The notes under the pieces: generated by a model
What the model was told of the DNA's origin: nothing
Databases searched by the model: none
The model's input: only the letters and a program-made list of their open reading frames with translations
Assembly: GCA_963995505.1 (NCBI GenBank)
Contig: OZ023180.1
Location: forward strand, 7,785,263 to 7,849,262
Length of the DNA stretch: 64,000 bases
Direction: 5' to 3'
Source: Hypericum androsaemum
Lineage: Eukaryota; Streptophyta; Magnoliopsida; Malpighiales; Hypericaceae
Translations under genes and position numbers: made by a program
Part shown: one piece after another, positions 1 to 14,235 of the stretch
Numbering within the stretch: the stretch's first letter is position 1
Layout of the letters: every line of letters begins with the position of its first letter

Positions 1-2814
1 AACGAGTCAAATTTTATGACCTGTCAAAGTTATAAGCATTTTAAAAGGCCCGAAATCGCCCGAAAAGGGCCCTTAAAAATAAAATAAATAAGAGATATCC
101 TAAACAAGTCAAGAAGAATATGCGGCAGAGTCTAGGAGCAATATAAGAAGCAATGGAGATCAAGGAAATGAAAAGGGAGACCGAAAAATGCACGAAAAGG
201 CTCAAAAAGTGCCTGAAAAGGGCCCTTACTGACCATAAAAGGAGAATAAACAAGAGATATCCTAAACAAGCCAAGAAGAACCTGTGGAGGAGTTACAAAA
301 CAATATAAGAAGCAATGGAGATGAAGTAAATGAGAAAAGAATGTGAAAAATGCCCAAAAATGTCATAAAGAGGCCTTTAAAACCCTCAAAACTTCTTTAT
401 AAATCCAATTTTGGGGTCAAAACATTGGCGTTTCAGGCCCAAGAAAAACGAGATGATAGTTTATAAATATATCTTTGATTTGATATATTATGGCAGCCGT
501 AACTCCAAACGATTGAAATGTTATGACCCGTCGAAGTTATAAGGATTTTAAAGGGCCCAAAATGGCCCGAAATGGGTCCTTACAAGCCATAAAAAGAAAA
601 TAAACAAGAAATATCCTAAAAAATAAAGGAGAACATATGGTAGAGTCAAGGAGCAACATAAGAAGCAATGGAGATCAAGAAAATGAGAAAGGGGTCCAAA
701 AAATACCCGAAAAGGCTAAATAAGGGCTCGAAATGGCCTGAAACAGACCCTTACAGACCATAAAAAGATAATAAACAAGAGATATCGTAAACAAGCAGAG
801 AAAAACATGTGGCGGAGTTACAAAACAATATACGAAGCAATGAAGATCAAGAAAATGAGAAAACGGTGTGAAAAATACCCAAAAATACCCTAAAGGGACC
901 TTTATAACCCTCATAAATTCTTTATAAAGCCAATTTTGGGGACAAAAAGTTGGCATTTTATGCCCTAGCAAAACGAGAGGATAGATTATAAAATTATCTT
1001 CGATTTGATATATTATGGTGGCCGTAACTCCAAACGAGTCAAATTTTATGACCCGTCGAAGTTATAAGTATTTTAAAGGTCCCGAAATGACCCGAAAAGG
1101 GCCCTTACATGCCATAAAAAGAAGCTAAACAATAGATATCCTAAACAAGTCAAGAATAATATGTGGCAGAGTTAAGGAGCAACATAAGAAGCAGTGAAGA
1201 TCGAGAAATTGGGAAAATGATCCAAAAAATGCCCAAAAAGGCTAAAAAAGGGCCCGAAATGGCTTGGAAAGGGCCCATACAGAACATAAAAAGAGACTAA
1301 ACAAGAAATATCCTAAATAAGCCAAGAGGAATATGTGGCTGAGTTAGAAACCAACATAAGAAGCTATGGAGATCAAGGAAATGGGAAAATAGTTCGAAAA
1401 GTGCCCGAAAAGGCTAAAAAAGGGCCGAAAAGGCTTAAAAAGGGCCCAAAATGGCCTCGAAATAGCCATTACAGACCATGAAAAGAGAATAAACTAGAGA
1501 TATCCTAAACAAGCCAAGAAGAACATGTGGTAGGGTTAGAAAGCAACATAAGAAGCAATGAAGATTATGGAAATGACAAAAGGGTGTGAAAAATTCACAA
1601 AAATGCCCTAAAGGGGCCTTTAATACCGTCATAACTTCATTATAAAGCCTAGTTTTGGGTCAAAATGTTGGCAATTCACGCCCTAGCAAAACAAGAGGAT
1701 AGATGATATATTATGTTCAATTTGATATATTATGGCGGCCGTAACTCCAAACGTGTCAAATTTTATGACCTGTCGAAGTTATAAGTGATTTAAAGGGCCC
1801 GAAAAGGGCCCTTACATGCCATAAAAAAAATAAACAAGAGATATACTAAACAAGTCAAGAAGAATATGTGGCAGAGTCAAGGAGCAACATAAGAAGAAAT
1901 GGAGATAGAGAAACTTGGAAAAGGGTCTGAAAAATATCCAAAAAGGCTCAAAAATGGCCTGAAAAGGCTCAAAAAGGGCCCGAAATGACCTCAAAACTGC
2001 CCTTATAGACCATAAAAAGAGAATAAATAAGAGATATCATAAACAATCCAAGTAGAACATATGGCAGAGTTTGAAAGCAACATAAGAATTAATGGAGATC
2101 AAGGAAATGAGAAAAGGATGTGAAAAATGCCCGAAAATGCCCTAAAGGGGCATTTAAAACCCTCATAACTTCTTTATAAAGCTAATTTTGGCAAAAAAAT
2201 GTTGGCGTTTCATGCCAGTGTAAAACAAGAGGATATATTATAACATTATCTTCGATTTGATATATTATGGCAGCGAAAACTCCAAACGAGTCAAATTTTA
2301 TTACCCGTCGAAGTTATAAGGATTTTAAAGGGCCCGAAATGGCCTGAAAATGGCCCTTACATGCGATAAAAAGAAAATAAATAAGAGATATACTAAACAA
2401 GTCAAGAAGAACATCTGGCAGAGTCAAGGAGCAATATAAGAAGCAAAGGATATCGAGAAAGTGAGAAAAGGGTCCGAAAAATGCCCAAAAATGCTCTCAA
2501 AGGGCCCGAAATGGCCTAAAAAGGGCACTAACAGACCATAAAAAGAGAATAAACAAGAGATATCCAAATCAAGCCAAGAAGAACATGTGGCAGAGTGATA
2601 AAGCAACATAAGAAGAAATGAAGATCAAGGAAATGAGAAAAGGGTATGAAAAGGGCCCGAAAATGCCCTAAAGGAGCCTTTAAAATCCTCAAAACTTCTT
2701 TATAAAACCAATTTTGAGGTCAAAACGTTGGCCTTTCACTCCCTAGCAAAACAAGAGGATAGATTATAAAATTATCTTCGATTTGATATATTTTGGCGGC
2801 CGTAACTCTAAACG

Positions 2815-3330
2815 AGTCAATTTTTATGACCTGTCGAAGTTATAAGGGTTTTAAAGGGTCCAATAGGCCCAAAAAGTCCCTTACATTCCATCAAATGAAA
2901 AGGGAAAAGTCCACTTAAGTACCCTGTGGTATCCCAAAAAATTAAGTCAATAGTTTGTGGTTTAAAACATATCAATTGAGTCAAACTTATTCCAATTAAC
3001 ATCAATTAGAGGCCCATGCAGCTGCCCGGACACTACCTGACCTGCCCGAGCACTGCCCGTTTATCTTGTCGAAGTTAATTTTTATGACCTGTCGAAGTTA
3101 TAAGGGTTTTAAAGGGTCCAATAGGCCCAAAAAGTCCCTTACATTCCATCAAATGAAAAGGGAAAAGTCCACTTAAGTACCCTGTGGTATCCCAAAAAAT
3201 TAAGTCAATAGTTTGTGGTTTAAAACGTATCAATTGAGTCAAACTTATTCCAATTAACATCAATTAGAGGCCCATGCTGCTGCCCGGACACTACCTGACC
3301 TGCCCGAGCACTGCCCGTTTATCTTGACCT
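2815..3330. repeat. 258-bp direct tandem duplication spanning the MULE left TIR
   Basis: Positions 2815-3072 are repeated almost exactly at 3073-3330. The duplicated segment holds the last part of the flanking satellite unit plus the left terminal inverted repeat of the MULE-like element, so copy 1 of that element has two left ends (2902 and 3160). The junction reads TTATCTTG followed by TCGAAGTTAATTTTTATG, which suggests unequal exchange at a short shared motif. The duplication is absent from the paralogous site near 13.5 kb, so it arose after the 10.7-kb duplication. Confidence 0.9.
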
Positions 3331-4175
3331 GCCACATCAGTACAATCTGATGACACAGCACCACGTAGATCTTCTCTTACTTCCCCCTCTTCTTATTCCT
3401 CCTCCTCCTCCTCCTCCTCCTCCCTAAATCCAGGGCCGAGAGGACAAAACAAAAGGGTAAAAAAAACTATCTATATATAATCGAGGATCCAATCGCCTTC
3501 CCCTTCGGATCTGCCATCTCCGCCCCTTTCCACTCCCCATTCATAACCGCCATCAGGTGGACCCTGCTTCCCCTCTACCATGACTTCCTCAACATCGATC
3601 TACACTCCCTCTCCTTCTCTCTCCTACTCCGGCTTCGCTTCACATCCGAATGCACTACCGAGAGAGAGAGAAAGAGTATACACTACCGAGAGAGAGAGAA
3701 AGAGTATGCACTACCACTTCAGAGTTGTCTCTGCTGCCGTCCTCCTCCTCCTCGTCGGAGTAAAATCCACCGCTTCCACTACCACGGGATCTGCTTTCTC
3801 CCGTGCCCTTGCCTCCACCACCTAGCTCATCTCCACCGCCTCCCTCGAGGGCTCCCCTCCCTCTTATTCCCTCTCCATCTTTCACCACTCTGCCCCCCGC
3901 AATCTCTTCACCTTCAACGCCCTTGTCAAGCTCGACCGTCTTACTTTCCCGTTAGTGATGAAGTTTGTTACGGGTCTGGGTAGGCCAGTAGTGGCATCCA
4001 CGGGATGGTGGTGAGACTTAGATTAGGTCTCAGAATTTTTTGGTAGGTGTGGGGAGGAGAGAGAGAGGGAAAGGAGGGGAGAGGTGTCGACGTGGCATCA
4101 CATCATCGAAAAACTCTCACGTGGTTGGTCCGCCTGGTCGGGCAAGGTCCGGGTAAGACGGGCATATTTTGGGCA
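2902..4175 (+). mobile_element. Pack-MULE-like element, copy 1, right end deleted
   Basis: The left terminus begins GGGAAAAGTCCACTTAAGT and matches the complete element at 13575-14706. The interior matches that copy through a pyrimidine-rich leader, a PPR-like coding fragment and a GC-rich subterminal stretch (GCCTGGTCGGGCAAGG region). Near 4171-4175 it stops: GGGCA runs straight into satellite sequence AGAAGGGCTCGAAACG. Compared with the complete copy about 250 bp are missing, including the whole right TIR and some flanking satellite. The breakpoint shows GGCA microhomology. The left end is doubled by the 258-bp duplication. It encodes no transposase and would need one in trans. Confidence 0.8.
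3826..4035 (+). pseudogene. Captured PPR-protein fragment (N-terminal region), broken
   Basis: Frame 3826 onward reads LISTASLEGSPPSYSLSIF, then NLFTFNAL, then DRLTFPLVMKFVTGLG. After a frameshift near 3978-3990 it continues GIHGMVVRLRLGL from 3993. These match the layout of the first repeats of PLS-type pentatricopeptide repeat proteins, which are organelle RNA-binding proteins in plants. A TAG at 3823-3825 sits just upstream in the same frame. About 25-30 residues normally found between the FNAL and DRLTFP blocks are missing. The upstream open frame from 3580 (Ser/Thr-rich, with a roughly 30-bp GAGAGAGA-containing duplication) may belong to the same or another captured fragment; I cannot identify it. 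The fragment lies inside a MULE-like element and no function is expected. The PPR assignment is from motif memory, not a search. Confidence 0.72.
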
Positions 4176-7100
4176 AGAAGGGCTCGAAACGGCCTGAAAA
4201 GGGCCCTAACAGACCATAAAAAGAGAATAAATAAGAGATATCATTAACAAGCCAAGAAGAACATATGGCGGAGTTACAAAGCAACATAAGAAGCAATGGA
4301 GATCAAGGAATTGAGAAAAGGGTGTGAAAAAGCCCAAAAATGCCATAAAGGGGACTTTAAAACCCTCATAATTTCTTTATAAAGCCAATTTTGGGGTTAA
4401 AATGTTGGCATTTCACGGCCTAGAAAAATGGTAGGATATATTATAAAATTATCTTCGATTTGATATATTTTGGCGGTCATAACTCCAATCGAGTCAAATT
4501 TTAAGACCCGTCGAAGTTATAATGGTTTTAAAGGGCCCTTACATGCCACAAAAAGAAAATAAACAAGAGATATCATAAACAAGTTAAGAAGAACATGTGG
4601 CAGAGTCAAGGAGCAACATAAAAAGCAATGGAGATCAAGAAAATGGGAAAAGGGTCTAAAAAATACCCGAAAAGGCTCAAAAGGAGCCCGAAATGGCCTA
4701 AAAAGGGCCCTTACAGACGATAAAAAGTGAATAAACAATCGATATGCTAAACAAGTCAAGAAGAACATGTGAAAAATGAGAAGCAATAGAGTTCAAGAAA
4801 ATGAGAAAAGGGTGTGAAAAATGCCTGAAAATGCCCTAAACTGACTTTAAAACCCTTAAAACTTGTTTATAAAGCCAATTTTGGAGACAAGACTTTGGCT
4901 TTTTACGCCCTAGAAAAATAGTGGATAGATTATAAAATTATCTTCGATTTGAAATATTTTGGAGGCCATAACTCCAAACAAGTCAAATTTTATGACGCAT
5001 CGAAGTTATAAGTATTTTAAAGAGCTCGAAATTGCCCGAAAAGGGCCCTTACACGCCATTAAAAGACAATAAACAAGAGATATCCTAAACAAGTCAAGAA
5101 GAACATGTGGAAGAGTCAAAGAGCAACATAAGAAGCAATGGAGATCATGAAAATGAGAAAAGGGTCCAAAAAATGCCCGAAAAGGCTAAAATAGGACCGA
5201 AATGGCCTGAAAATGTCCTTACAGACCATAAAAAGAGAATAAACAAGAGATATCTCAAACAATGCAAGTAGAACATGTAGCAGAGTTACAAAGAACAATA
5301 AGAAGCAATAGAGATCAAGGAGATGAGAAAAGGGTGTGAAAAATGCTCGAAAATGCCCTAAAGGGGGTTTTAAAACCCTAATAACTTCTTTATAAAGCCA
5401 ATTTTATAGCCAAAGGGTTTCATGCCCAAGAAAAATGAGAGGATAGATTATAAAATTATCTTTGATTTGATATATTATGGCAGCCGTAACTCAGAACGAG
5501 TCAAATTTTATGACTCGTCAAAGTTAAAAAGGTTTTAATGGGCCCAAAATGGCCCGAAAAGGGCCCTTACATGCCATAAAAAGAAAATAAACAAGAGATA
5601 ACCTAAATAAGTCAAGAAGAACATGTGGCAGAAACCTAAATAAGTCAAGAAGAACATGTAGCGGAGTTAAGGAGAAATGTAAGAAATAATAGAGATCAAG
5701 GAAATGAGAAAATGAGAAAATGGTGCAAAAAATGCTCAAAAAGGCAAAAAAAAAGGGCCTGAAATGGCCTAAAAAGGCCCCTTACAGACCATAAAAAGAG
5801 AATAAACAAGAGATATCATAAACAAGCTAAGAAGAACATATGGCAGAGTTACAAATAACAATAAGAAGCAATGGAGATCATGAAAATGAGAAAAGGGTGT
5901 GAAACATGCCTGAAAATGTCCTAAAGGGGCCTTTAAAATCCTCCCAACTTCTTTATAATGACAATTTTGGGGAGACAACGTTGGCGTTTCATGCCCAAGC
6001 AAATCGGGAGGATAGATTATAGAATTATCTTCAATTTGAAATATTATGGCGGCCGTAACTGCAAACGAGTCAAATTTTATGACCCGTCTAAGTTATAAGG
6101 GTTTTAAAGGACCCGAAATGGCCCGAAAAAGGCCTTTACATGCCATGAAAAAAACATAAACAATAGATATCCTAGAGAAGTCAAGAAGAACTTATGGTAG
6201 AGTCAAGGAATAATATAAGAAGCATTGGAGATCAAGAAAATGAGGAAAGGGTCTAAAAAATACCCAAAAAGGTTCAAAAAGGGCTCGAAATGGCCTGAGA
6301 AGGGTCCTTACAGACCATAAAAAGAGAATAAACAAGAAATAACCTAAATAAGCCAAAAAGAACATGTGGTGGAGTTACAAACCAACTTAAGAAGCAATGG
6401 AGATCAAAGAAATGAGAAATGGGTGTGAAAAATGCCTGAAAATGCCCTAAAGGGGCCTTAAAAATCCACACAACTTCGTTATAAAGCCAATTTTGGGTTC
6501 AAAACATTTGCATTTCATGCCCTAGCAAAACGAAATGATAGATTATAAAATTATCTTCAATTTGATATATAATGGCGGCTGTAACTCCAAACGAGTAAAA
6601 TTTTATGACTCGTCGAGGTTATAAGGTTTTTAAAGGGCCCGAAATTGGCCCTTACATGCCATAAAAAGAAAATAAACAAGAGATATCCTAAACAAGTCAA
6701 GAAGAACATGTGGTAGGGTCAAAGAGTGATATAAGAAGCAATGGAGATAAAGGAAATGAGAAAAGGGTCCAAAAAAGGCCCGAAAAGGTTTAAAAGGGGC
6801 CTAAAATGGCATGAAAAGGTTCCTTACAGATAATAAAAAGAGAATAAACAAGAGATATCCTAAACAAGCCCAGAAGAACTTATGGCAGAGTTATAAAGTA
6901 ACATAAGAAGCAATGGAGATCAAGAAAATGAGAAAAGAGAGTGAAAAATGTCCAAAAATGCCCTAGAGGGGCCTTTAAAACCCTCAAAACTTCTTTCTGA
7001 AGCCAATTTTGGGGTGCAAACATTTGCATTTCACGCCCAAGTAGAATGAGAAGATAGATTATAAAATTATCTTCGATTAGATATATTATGGCAGCCAGAA

Positions 7101-10100
7101 CTCTAAACGGGTCAAATTTTATGACCCGTCGAAGTTATAAGGGTTTTTAAGGGCCCGAAAAGTGCCCTTACATGCCATAAAAAGAAAATAAACAAGAGAT
7201 ATCCTAAACAAGTCAAGAAGAACATGTGGCAGAGTCAAGGAGAAATGTAAGAAACAATAGAGATCAAGGAAATGAGAAAAGGGTCTAAAAAATGCCTGAA
7301 AAGGCTCAAAAAGGGCCCGAAATGGCCTGGAAAGAGCCTTTACAGACTATAAAAAGAAAATAAACAAGAGATATCCTAAAAAAACGAAGAAGAAAATGTG
7401 CCAGAGTTACAAAGTAACATTAGAAGTAATGGAGATCAAGGAAATGAGAAAAGAGTGTGAAAAATGCCTGAAAATACACTAAAGGGGCCTTAAAAACCCT
7501 CGCAACCTCTTTATAAAGCCAATTTTTGGGACATAATGTTGGCGTTTCATGCCCTAGCAAAACGAGATGATATATTATAAAATTATCTTTGATTTGAAAT
7601 ATTATGGCGGGCATAACTCCACACAAGTCAAATTTTATGACCCGTCGAAATTATAAGGGTTTTAAAGGGCCCGAAATGGCCTGAAAAGGGCCCTTACATG
7701 CCATAAAAAGAAAATAAAATCAATAAGAATATGTGGCAGAGTCAAGGAGCAACATAAGCACTAATGGACATCAAGGAAATGAGAAAAGGGTCCGAAAAAT
7801 GCCCGAAAAGGCTCAAAAAGGGCTTGAAATGGCCTGAAAATGGCCCTTACAGTCCATAAAATGAGAATAAATAAGAGAAATCCTAAACAAGCCAAGGAGA
7901 ACTTATGGAGGAGTTACAAAGCAACACAAGAAGCAATGGAGATCAAGAAAATGACAAAACGGTGTGAAAAATGCTTGAAAATACCTTAAAGGGGCCTTTA
8001 AAACCCTCATAACTTTTTTATAAAGCTAATTTTGGGGACAAAACATTAGCTTTTCATGCGCTAGCAAAATGAGGGGATAGATTATAAAATAATCTTTGAT
8101 TTGAAATATTATGGCGGCCGTAAATCCAAACGAGTTAAATTATATGACCCGACAAAATTATAAAGATTTTAAAGGGCCCAAAATGGCCCGACAAGTGACA
8201 TTACATGCTATAAAAAGAAAATAAAAGTCAAGAAGAATAAGTGGCAGAGTCAAGGAGCAACATAAGAAGCAATGGAGATCAAGAAAATGAGAAAAGGGTC
8301 CAAAAAATGCCCGAAAAGGCTCAAAAAGGGCCTGAAATTGCATGAAAAAGGTCCTTTCAGACCATAAAAAAGAATAAACAAGAGATATCCTGAACATGCG
8401 AAGAAGAACATATGGTGCAGTTATAAAGTAACATAAGAAGCAATGGAGATCAAGGAAATGTGAAAAATGTGTCAAAAAGCCTGAAAATGCCCTATAGGGG
8501 CCTTTAAAACCCTCATAACTTCTCTATAAACCCAATTTTGGGGTCAAAACGTTGGCATTTCATGCCCTAGCAAAATGAGTGGATAGATTATAAAATTATC
8601 TTTGATTTGAAATATTATGGCGGCCGTAATGCCAAACGAATGAAATTTTTTGACCTGTCGAAATTATAAAAGTTTTAAAAGGCCCGAAAGGGCCCAAAAA
8701 TGGCCATTACATGCCATAAAAAGAAAATAAACAAGGGATATCCTAAAGAAGTCAAGAAGAACATGTGGCAGAGTCAAGGACCAACATAACAAGCAATACA
8801 GATCAATGAAATGAGAAAAGGGTCCGAAAAATGCATGAAAAGGCTCAAAAAGGGCCCGAAATGGCCTGAAAAAGGCCATTACAGACCATAAAAAGAGAAT
8901 AAACAAGAGATATCCTAAATAAGCCAAGAAGAACTTGTGGTAGAGTGAAGGACCAACATAAGAATTAATGGAGATCAAGAAAATAAGAAAAGGGTCTAAT
9001 AAATGCCTGAAAATGCCCTAAAGGGCCTTAAAAACACATATAACTTCTATATAAAACCAATTTTGGAATCAAAGCATTGGCATTTCATGCCCTAAGAAAA
9101 CAAGAGGATAGATTATAAAATTATCTTCGATATGATATATTATGGTGGCCGTAAGTCCAAGCGAGTCAAATTTTATGACCCATCAAAGTTATAAGGGTTT
9201 GAAAGGACCCGAAAAGGGTCCTTACATGACATTAAAAGATAATAAACAAGAGATATCCTAAAAAAGTCAAGAAGAATATGTGGCAGAGTCAAGGAGCAAC
9301 ATAAAAAGTAATGGAGATCAAGGAAATGAGAAAAGGGTCCAAAAAATGCCTGAAAAGGCTCAAAAAGGGCCTGAAATGGCCTGGAAAGGGGCCTTACAGA
9401 CCATAAAAAGATAATAAACAAGAAATATCCTTAACAAGCCAAGTAGAACATGTGGCGGAGTTACAAAGCAACTAAGAAACAACTGTGATCAAGGAAATGA
9501 GAAAAGGGTGTGAAAAATGCCCAAAAATACCCTAAAGGGGCCTTAAAAACCTTCATTAACTTCTTTATAAAGCCAATTTTGGGATCAAAATGTTGGTGTT
9601 TCACGCCCTAGCAAAACTGGAGGATAGATTATAAAACTATCTTCGATTTGATATATTATGGTGGCTGTAACTCCAAATGAGTTAAATTATATGACCCGTC
9701 GAAGTTATAAGAGTTTCAAAAGTGCCTGAAATGGCCCGAAAATGGCCTTTACATGCCATAAAAAGAAAAAAAAAGAAATATCCTTAAAATGTCAAGACGA
9801 ACATGTGGCAAAATCAAGGAGCAATATAAGAAGCAATGGAGATCAAGGAAATGAGAAAAGGGTCTAAAAAATGCCTAAAAAGGCTCAAAAAGGGCCCGAA
9901 ATGGCATGAAAAGGGCCCTTACAGACCATAAAAAGAGAATAAATAAAATATATCCTAAACAAGCCAAGAAGAACTTATAAAGTAATATAAGAAGCAATGG
10001 AGATCAAAGAAATGAGAAAAGGGTGAGAAAAATGCCCGAAAATACCCTAAAGGGGCCTTTAAAACCCTTATAACTTGTTTATAAAGCCAATTTTGGGGGC

Positions 10101-13100
10101 AAAACATTGGCGTAAAATTATAAAATTATCTTTGATATATTATGGCAGCCGTAACTCCAAAGTTGTCAAAGTTATAAGGGTTTTAGAGGGCCCGAAAAGG
10201 GCCCTTACATGCCATAAAAAGAAAATAAACAAGAAAAACATGTGGTCGAGTCAAGGAGAACCATAAGAAGCAATGGAGATCAAGAAAATGAGAAACGGGT
10301 TCAAAAAATGCCTGAAAAGGCTAAAAAAAGTCCTGAAATGACTTGAAAAGGGCCCTTATAGACCATTAAAAAGAAAATAAACAAGAGATATCCTAAACAA
10401 GTCAAGAAGAACATGTTTCAGAATTAGAAAGCAAAATCAGAAGCAATGGAGATCAAGGAAATATGAAAAGGGTGTGAAAAATGCCCAAAAAGGCTAAAAA
10501 GGGTCCAAAATGGCCTGAAAAGGGCCCTTACAAACAATAAAAAGAGAATAAACAAGAGAAATCCTAAACAAGGCTAGAAGAACATGTGGCTAATTAGAAA
10601 GCAACATAAGAAGCAATGGAAATCAAAGAAATGAGAAAAGGGTGTGAAAAATGCTCGATTAATAAAGCCAATTTTGGGGTCAAGACGTTCAAGTTTCACG
10701 CCTAAGCGAAATGAGAGGGTAGTTTATAAAATTATCTTGATTTGATATATTATGGCGGCCGTAACTCCAAACGAGTTAAATTTTATGACCTGTCAAAGTT
10801 ATAAGCATTTTAAAAGGCCCAAAATAGCCCGAAAAGGGACCTTAAAAATAAAATAAATAAGAGATATCCTAAACAAGTCAAGAAGAATATGCGGCAGAGT
10901 CTAGGAGCAATATAAGAAGCAATGGAGATCAAGGAAATGAAAAGGGAGACCGAAAAATGCACGAAAAGGCTCAAAAAGTGCCTGAAAAGGGCCCTTACAG
11001 ACCATAAAAGGAGAATAAATAAGAGATATCCTAAAAAAGCCAAGAAGAACCTGTGGAGGAGTTACAAAACAATATAAGAAGCAATGGAGATGAAGTAAAT
11101 GAGAAAAGAATGTGAAAAATGCCCGAAAATGTCATAAAGGGGCCTTTAAAACCCTCAAAAATTCTTTATAAATCCAATTTTGGGGTCAAAACATTGGCGT
11201 TTCAGGCCCAAGAAAAACGAGATGATAGTTTATAAATTTATCTTTGATTTGATATGTTATGGCAGCCGTAACTCCAAACAATTGAAATGTTATGACTCGT
11301 CAAAGTTATAAGGATTTTAAACAAGAAATATCCTAAAAAATAAAGGAGAATATGTGGCAGAGTCAAGGAGCAACACAAGAAGCAATGGAGATCAAGAAAA
11401 TGAGAAAGGGGTCCAAAAAATACCCGAAAAGGCTAAATAAGGGCTCGAAATGGCCTGAAACAGACCCTTACTGACCATAAAAAGATAATAAACAAGAGAT
11501 ATCGTAGACAAGCAAAGAAAAACATATGGCGGAGTTAAAAAACAATATAAGAAGCAATGAAGATCAAGAAAATGAGAAAACGGTGTGAAAAATACATAAA
11601 AATACCCTAAAGGGGCCTTTATAACCCTCATAAATTCTTTATAAAGCCAATTTTGGGGACAAAAAGTTGGCATTTTATGCACTAGAAAAACGAGAGGATA
11701 GATTATAAAATTATCTTCGATTTGATATATTATGGTCGCCGTAACTCCATCGAGTCAAATTTTATGACCCGTCGAAGTTATAAGTATTTTAAAGGTCCCG
11801 AAATGACCTAAAAAGGGCCGTTACATGCCATAAAAAGATGCTAAACAATAGATATTTTAAACAAGTCAAGAAGAATATGTGGCAGAGTTAAGGAGCAACA
11901 TAAGAAGCAATGGAGATCGAGAAAATGGGAAAATGATCAAAAAAATGCCTGAAAAGGCTAAAAAAGGGCCCGAAATGGCTTGGAAAGGGCCCATACAGAA
12001 CATAAAAAGAGAATAAACAAGAGATATCCTAAATAAGCCAAGACGAATATGTGGCGGAATTAGAAACCAAAAGTGCCCGAAAAGGCTAAAAAAGGGCCGA
12101 AATGGCTTAAAAAGGCCCCAAAATGGCCTCGGAATAGCCATTACAGACCATGAAAAGAGAATAAATTAGAGATATCCTAAACAAGCCAAGAAGAACATGT
12201 GGTAGGGTTAGAAAGCAACATAAGAAGCAATGAAGATTATGGAAATGACAAAAGGGTGTGAAAAATTCACAGAAATGCCCTAAAGGGGCCTTTAATACCG
12301 TCATAACTTAAATATAAAGCCTAGTTTTGGGTCAAAATGTTGGCAATTCATGCCCTAGCAAAACAAGAGGATAGATGATATATTATCTTCTATTTGATAT
12401 ATTATGGCGGCCGTAACTCCAAACGTGTCAAATTTTATGACCTGTCGAAGTTATAAGTGATTTAAAGGGCCGGAAAAGGGCCCTTACATGCCATAAAAAA
12501 AATAAACAAGAGATATACTAAAAAAGTCAAGAAGAATATGTGGCAGAGTAAAGGAGCAACATAAGAAGAAATGGAGATAGAGAAAATTGGAAAAGGGTCC
12601 AAAAAATGTCTGAAAAGGCTCAAAAAGAGCCCGAAAAGACTCAAAAAGGACCCGAACTGACCTCAAAACTGCCCTTACAGACCATAAAAAGAGAATAAAT
12701 AAGAGATATCATAAACAATCCAAGTAGAACATGTGGCAGAATTTGAAAGCAACATAAGAAGTAATGGAGATCAAGGAAATGAGAAAAGGGTGTGAAAAAT
12801 GCCTGAAAATGCCCTAAAGGGGCATTTAAAACCCTCACAACTTCTTTATAGAGCTAATTTTGGCAAAAAAATGTTGGTGTTTCATGCCCGTGTAAAACAA
12901 GAGGATATATTATAAAATTATCTTCGATTTGATATATTATGGCAGCCAAAACTCCAAACGAGTCAAATTTTATTACCCGTCGAAGTTATAAGGATTTTAA
13001 AGGGCCCGAAATGGCCTGTAAATGGCCCTTACATGCGATAAAAAGAAAATAAATAAGAGATATACTAAACAAGTCAAGAAGAACATCTGACAGAGTCAAT

Positions 13101-13488
13101 GAGCAATATAAGAAGCAAAGGATATCGAGAAAGTGAGAAAAGGGTCCGAAAAATGCCCAAAAATGCTCTCAAAGGGCCCAAAATGGCCTAAAAAGGGCAC
13201 TAACAGACCATAAAAAGAGAATAAACAAGAGATATCCAAATCAACCCAAGAAGAACATGTGGCAGAGTGATAAAGCAACATAAGAAGTAATGAAGATCAA
13301 GGAAATGAGAAAAGGGTGTGAAAAGTGCCCGAAAATGCCCTAAAGGAGCCTTTAAAACCCTCAAAACTTCTTTATAAAACCAATTTTGGGGTCCAAACGT
13401 TGGCCTTTCACTCCCTAGCAAAACAAGAGGATAGATTATAAAATTATCTTCGATTTGATATATTTTGGCGGCCGTAACTCTAAACGAG

Positions 13489-13574
13489 TCAAATTTTATG
13501 ACCTGTCAAAGTTATAAGAGTTTTAAAGGGCCCAAAATGGCCCTAAAAGTCCCTTACATTCCATCAAATGAAAA
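13489..13574. repeat. Satellite flank with 9-bp target duplication left of Pack-MULE copy 2
   Basis: The satellite runs up to 13565. The nine bases 13566-13574 (AAATGAAAA) match 14707-14715 (AAAAGAAAA) at 8 of 9 positions on the other side of the element. A 9-bp target duplication is the Mutator superfamily hallmark. The sequence is A-rich, so part of the match could be chance. Confidence 0.6.
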
Positions 13575-14235
13575 GGGAAAAGTCCACTTAAGTACCCTGT
13601 GGTATCCCAAAAAATTAAGTCAGTAGTTTGTGGTTTAAAACATATCAATTGAGTCAAACTTATTCCAATTAACATCAATTAGAGGCCCATGCAGCTGCCC
13701 GGACACTACCTGACTTGCCCGAGCACTGCCCGTTTATCTTGACCTGCCACATCAGCACAATCTGATGACACAGCACCACATAGATCTTCTCTTACTTCCC
13801 CCTCTTCTTCTTCCTCCTCCTCCTCCTCCTCCTCCCTAAATCCAAGGCCGAGAGGACAAAAAAAAAGGGTAAAAAAAACTATCTATATATTAATCAAGGA
13901 TCCAATCGCCTTCCCCTTCGGATCTGCCATCTCCGCCCCTTTCCTCTCCCAGTTCATAACTGCAATCAGGTGGACCCCGCTTCCCCTCTGCCATGACCTC
14001 CTCAACATCGATCTACACTCCCTCTCCTTCTCTCTCCTACTCCAGCATCGCTTCACATCCAAATGCACTACTGAGAGAGAGAGAAAGAGTATACACTACT
14101 GAGAGAGAGAGAAACAGTATGCACTACCGCTTCAGAGTTGTCTTTGCCGCTGTCCTCCTCCTCGTCGGAGTAAAATCCACTGCCTCCACTACCACGGGAT
14201 CCGCTTTCTCCCGTGCCCTTGCCTCCACCACCTAG

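Larger units (their letters stand above)
1..10769. repeat. Segmental duplication, copy 1 (~10.7 kb)
   Basis: The sequence from base 1 reappears from 10770 with only scattered substitutions, including shared oddities such as GAATATGCGGCAGAGTCTAGG. Offsets drift as indels accumulate: 10769 at the start, about 10658 just after the MULE-like insertion, about 10692 at 6.3 kb, about 9990 at 7.5-8.6 kb and about 10950-10976 at 9.1-10.4 kb. Copy 1 contains about 700 bp (6710-7450) that copy 2 lacks. The window starts inside this copy, so its true left edge may lie outside. Confidence 0.88.

Noticed and set aside
3580..3825. A Ser/Thr-rich 81-codon gene on + (and its minus-strand Gly/Glu-rich shadow)
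   Set aside because: It sits inside the Pack-MULE-like element, is duplicated with it, and ends at the TAG in front of the PPR fragment. More likely part of captured, decayed sequence.
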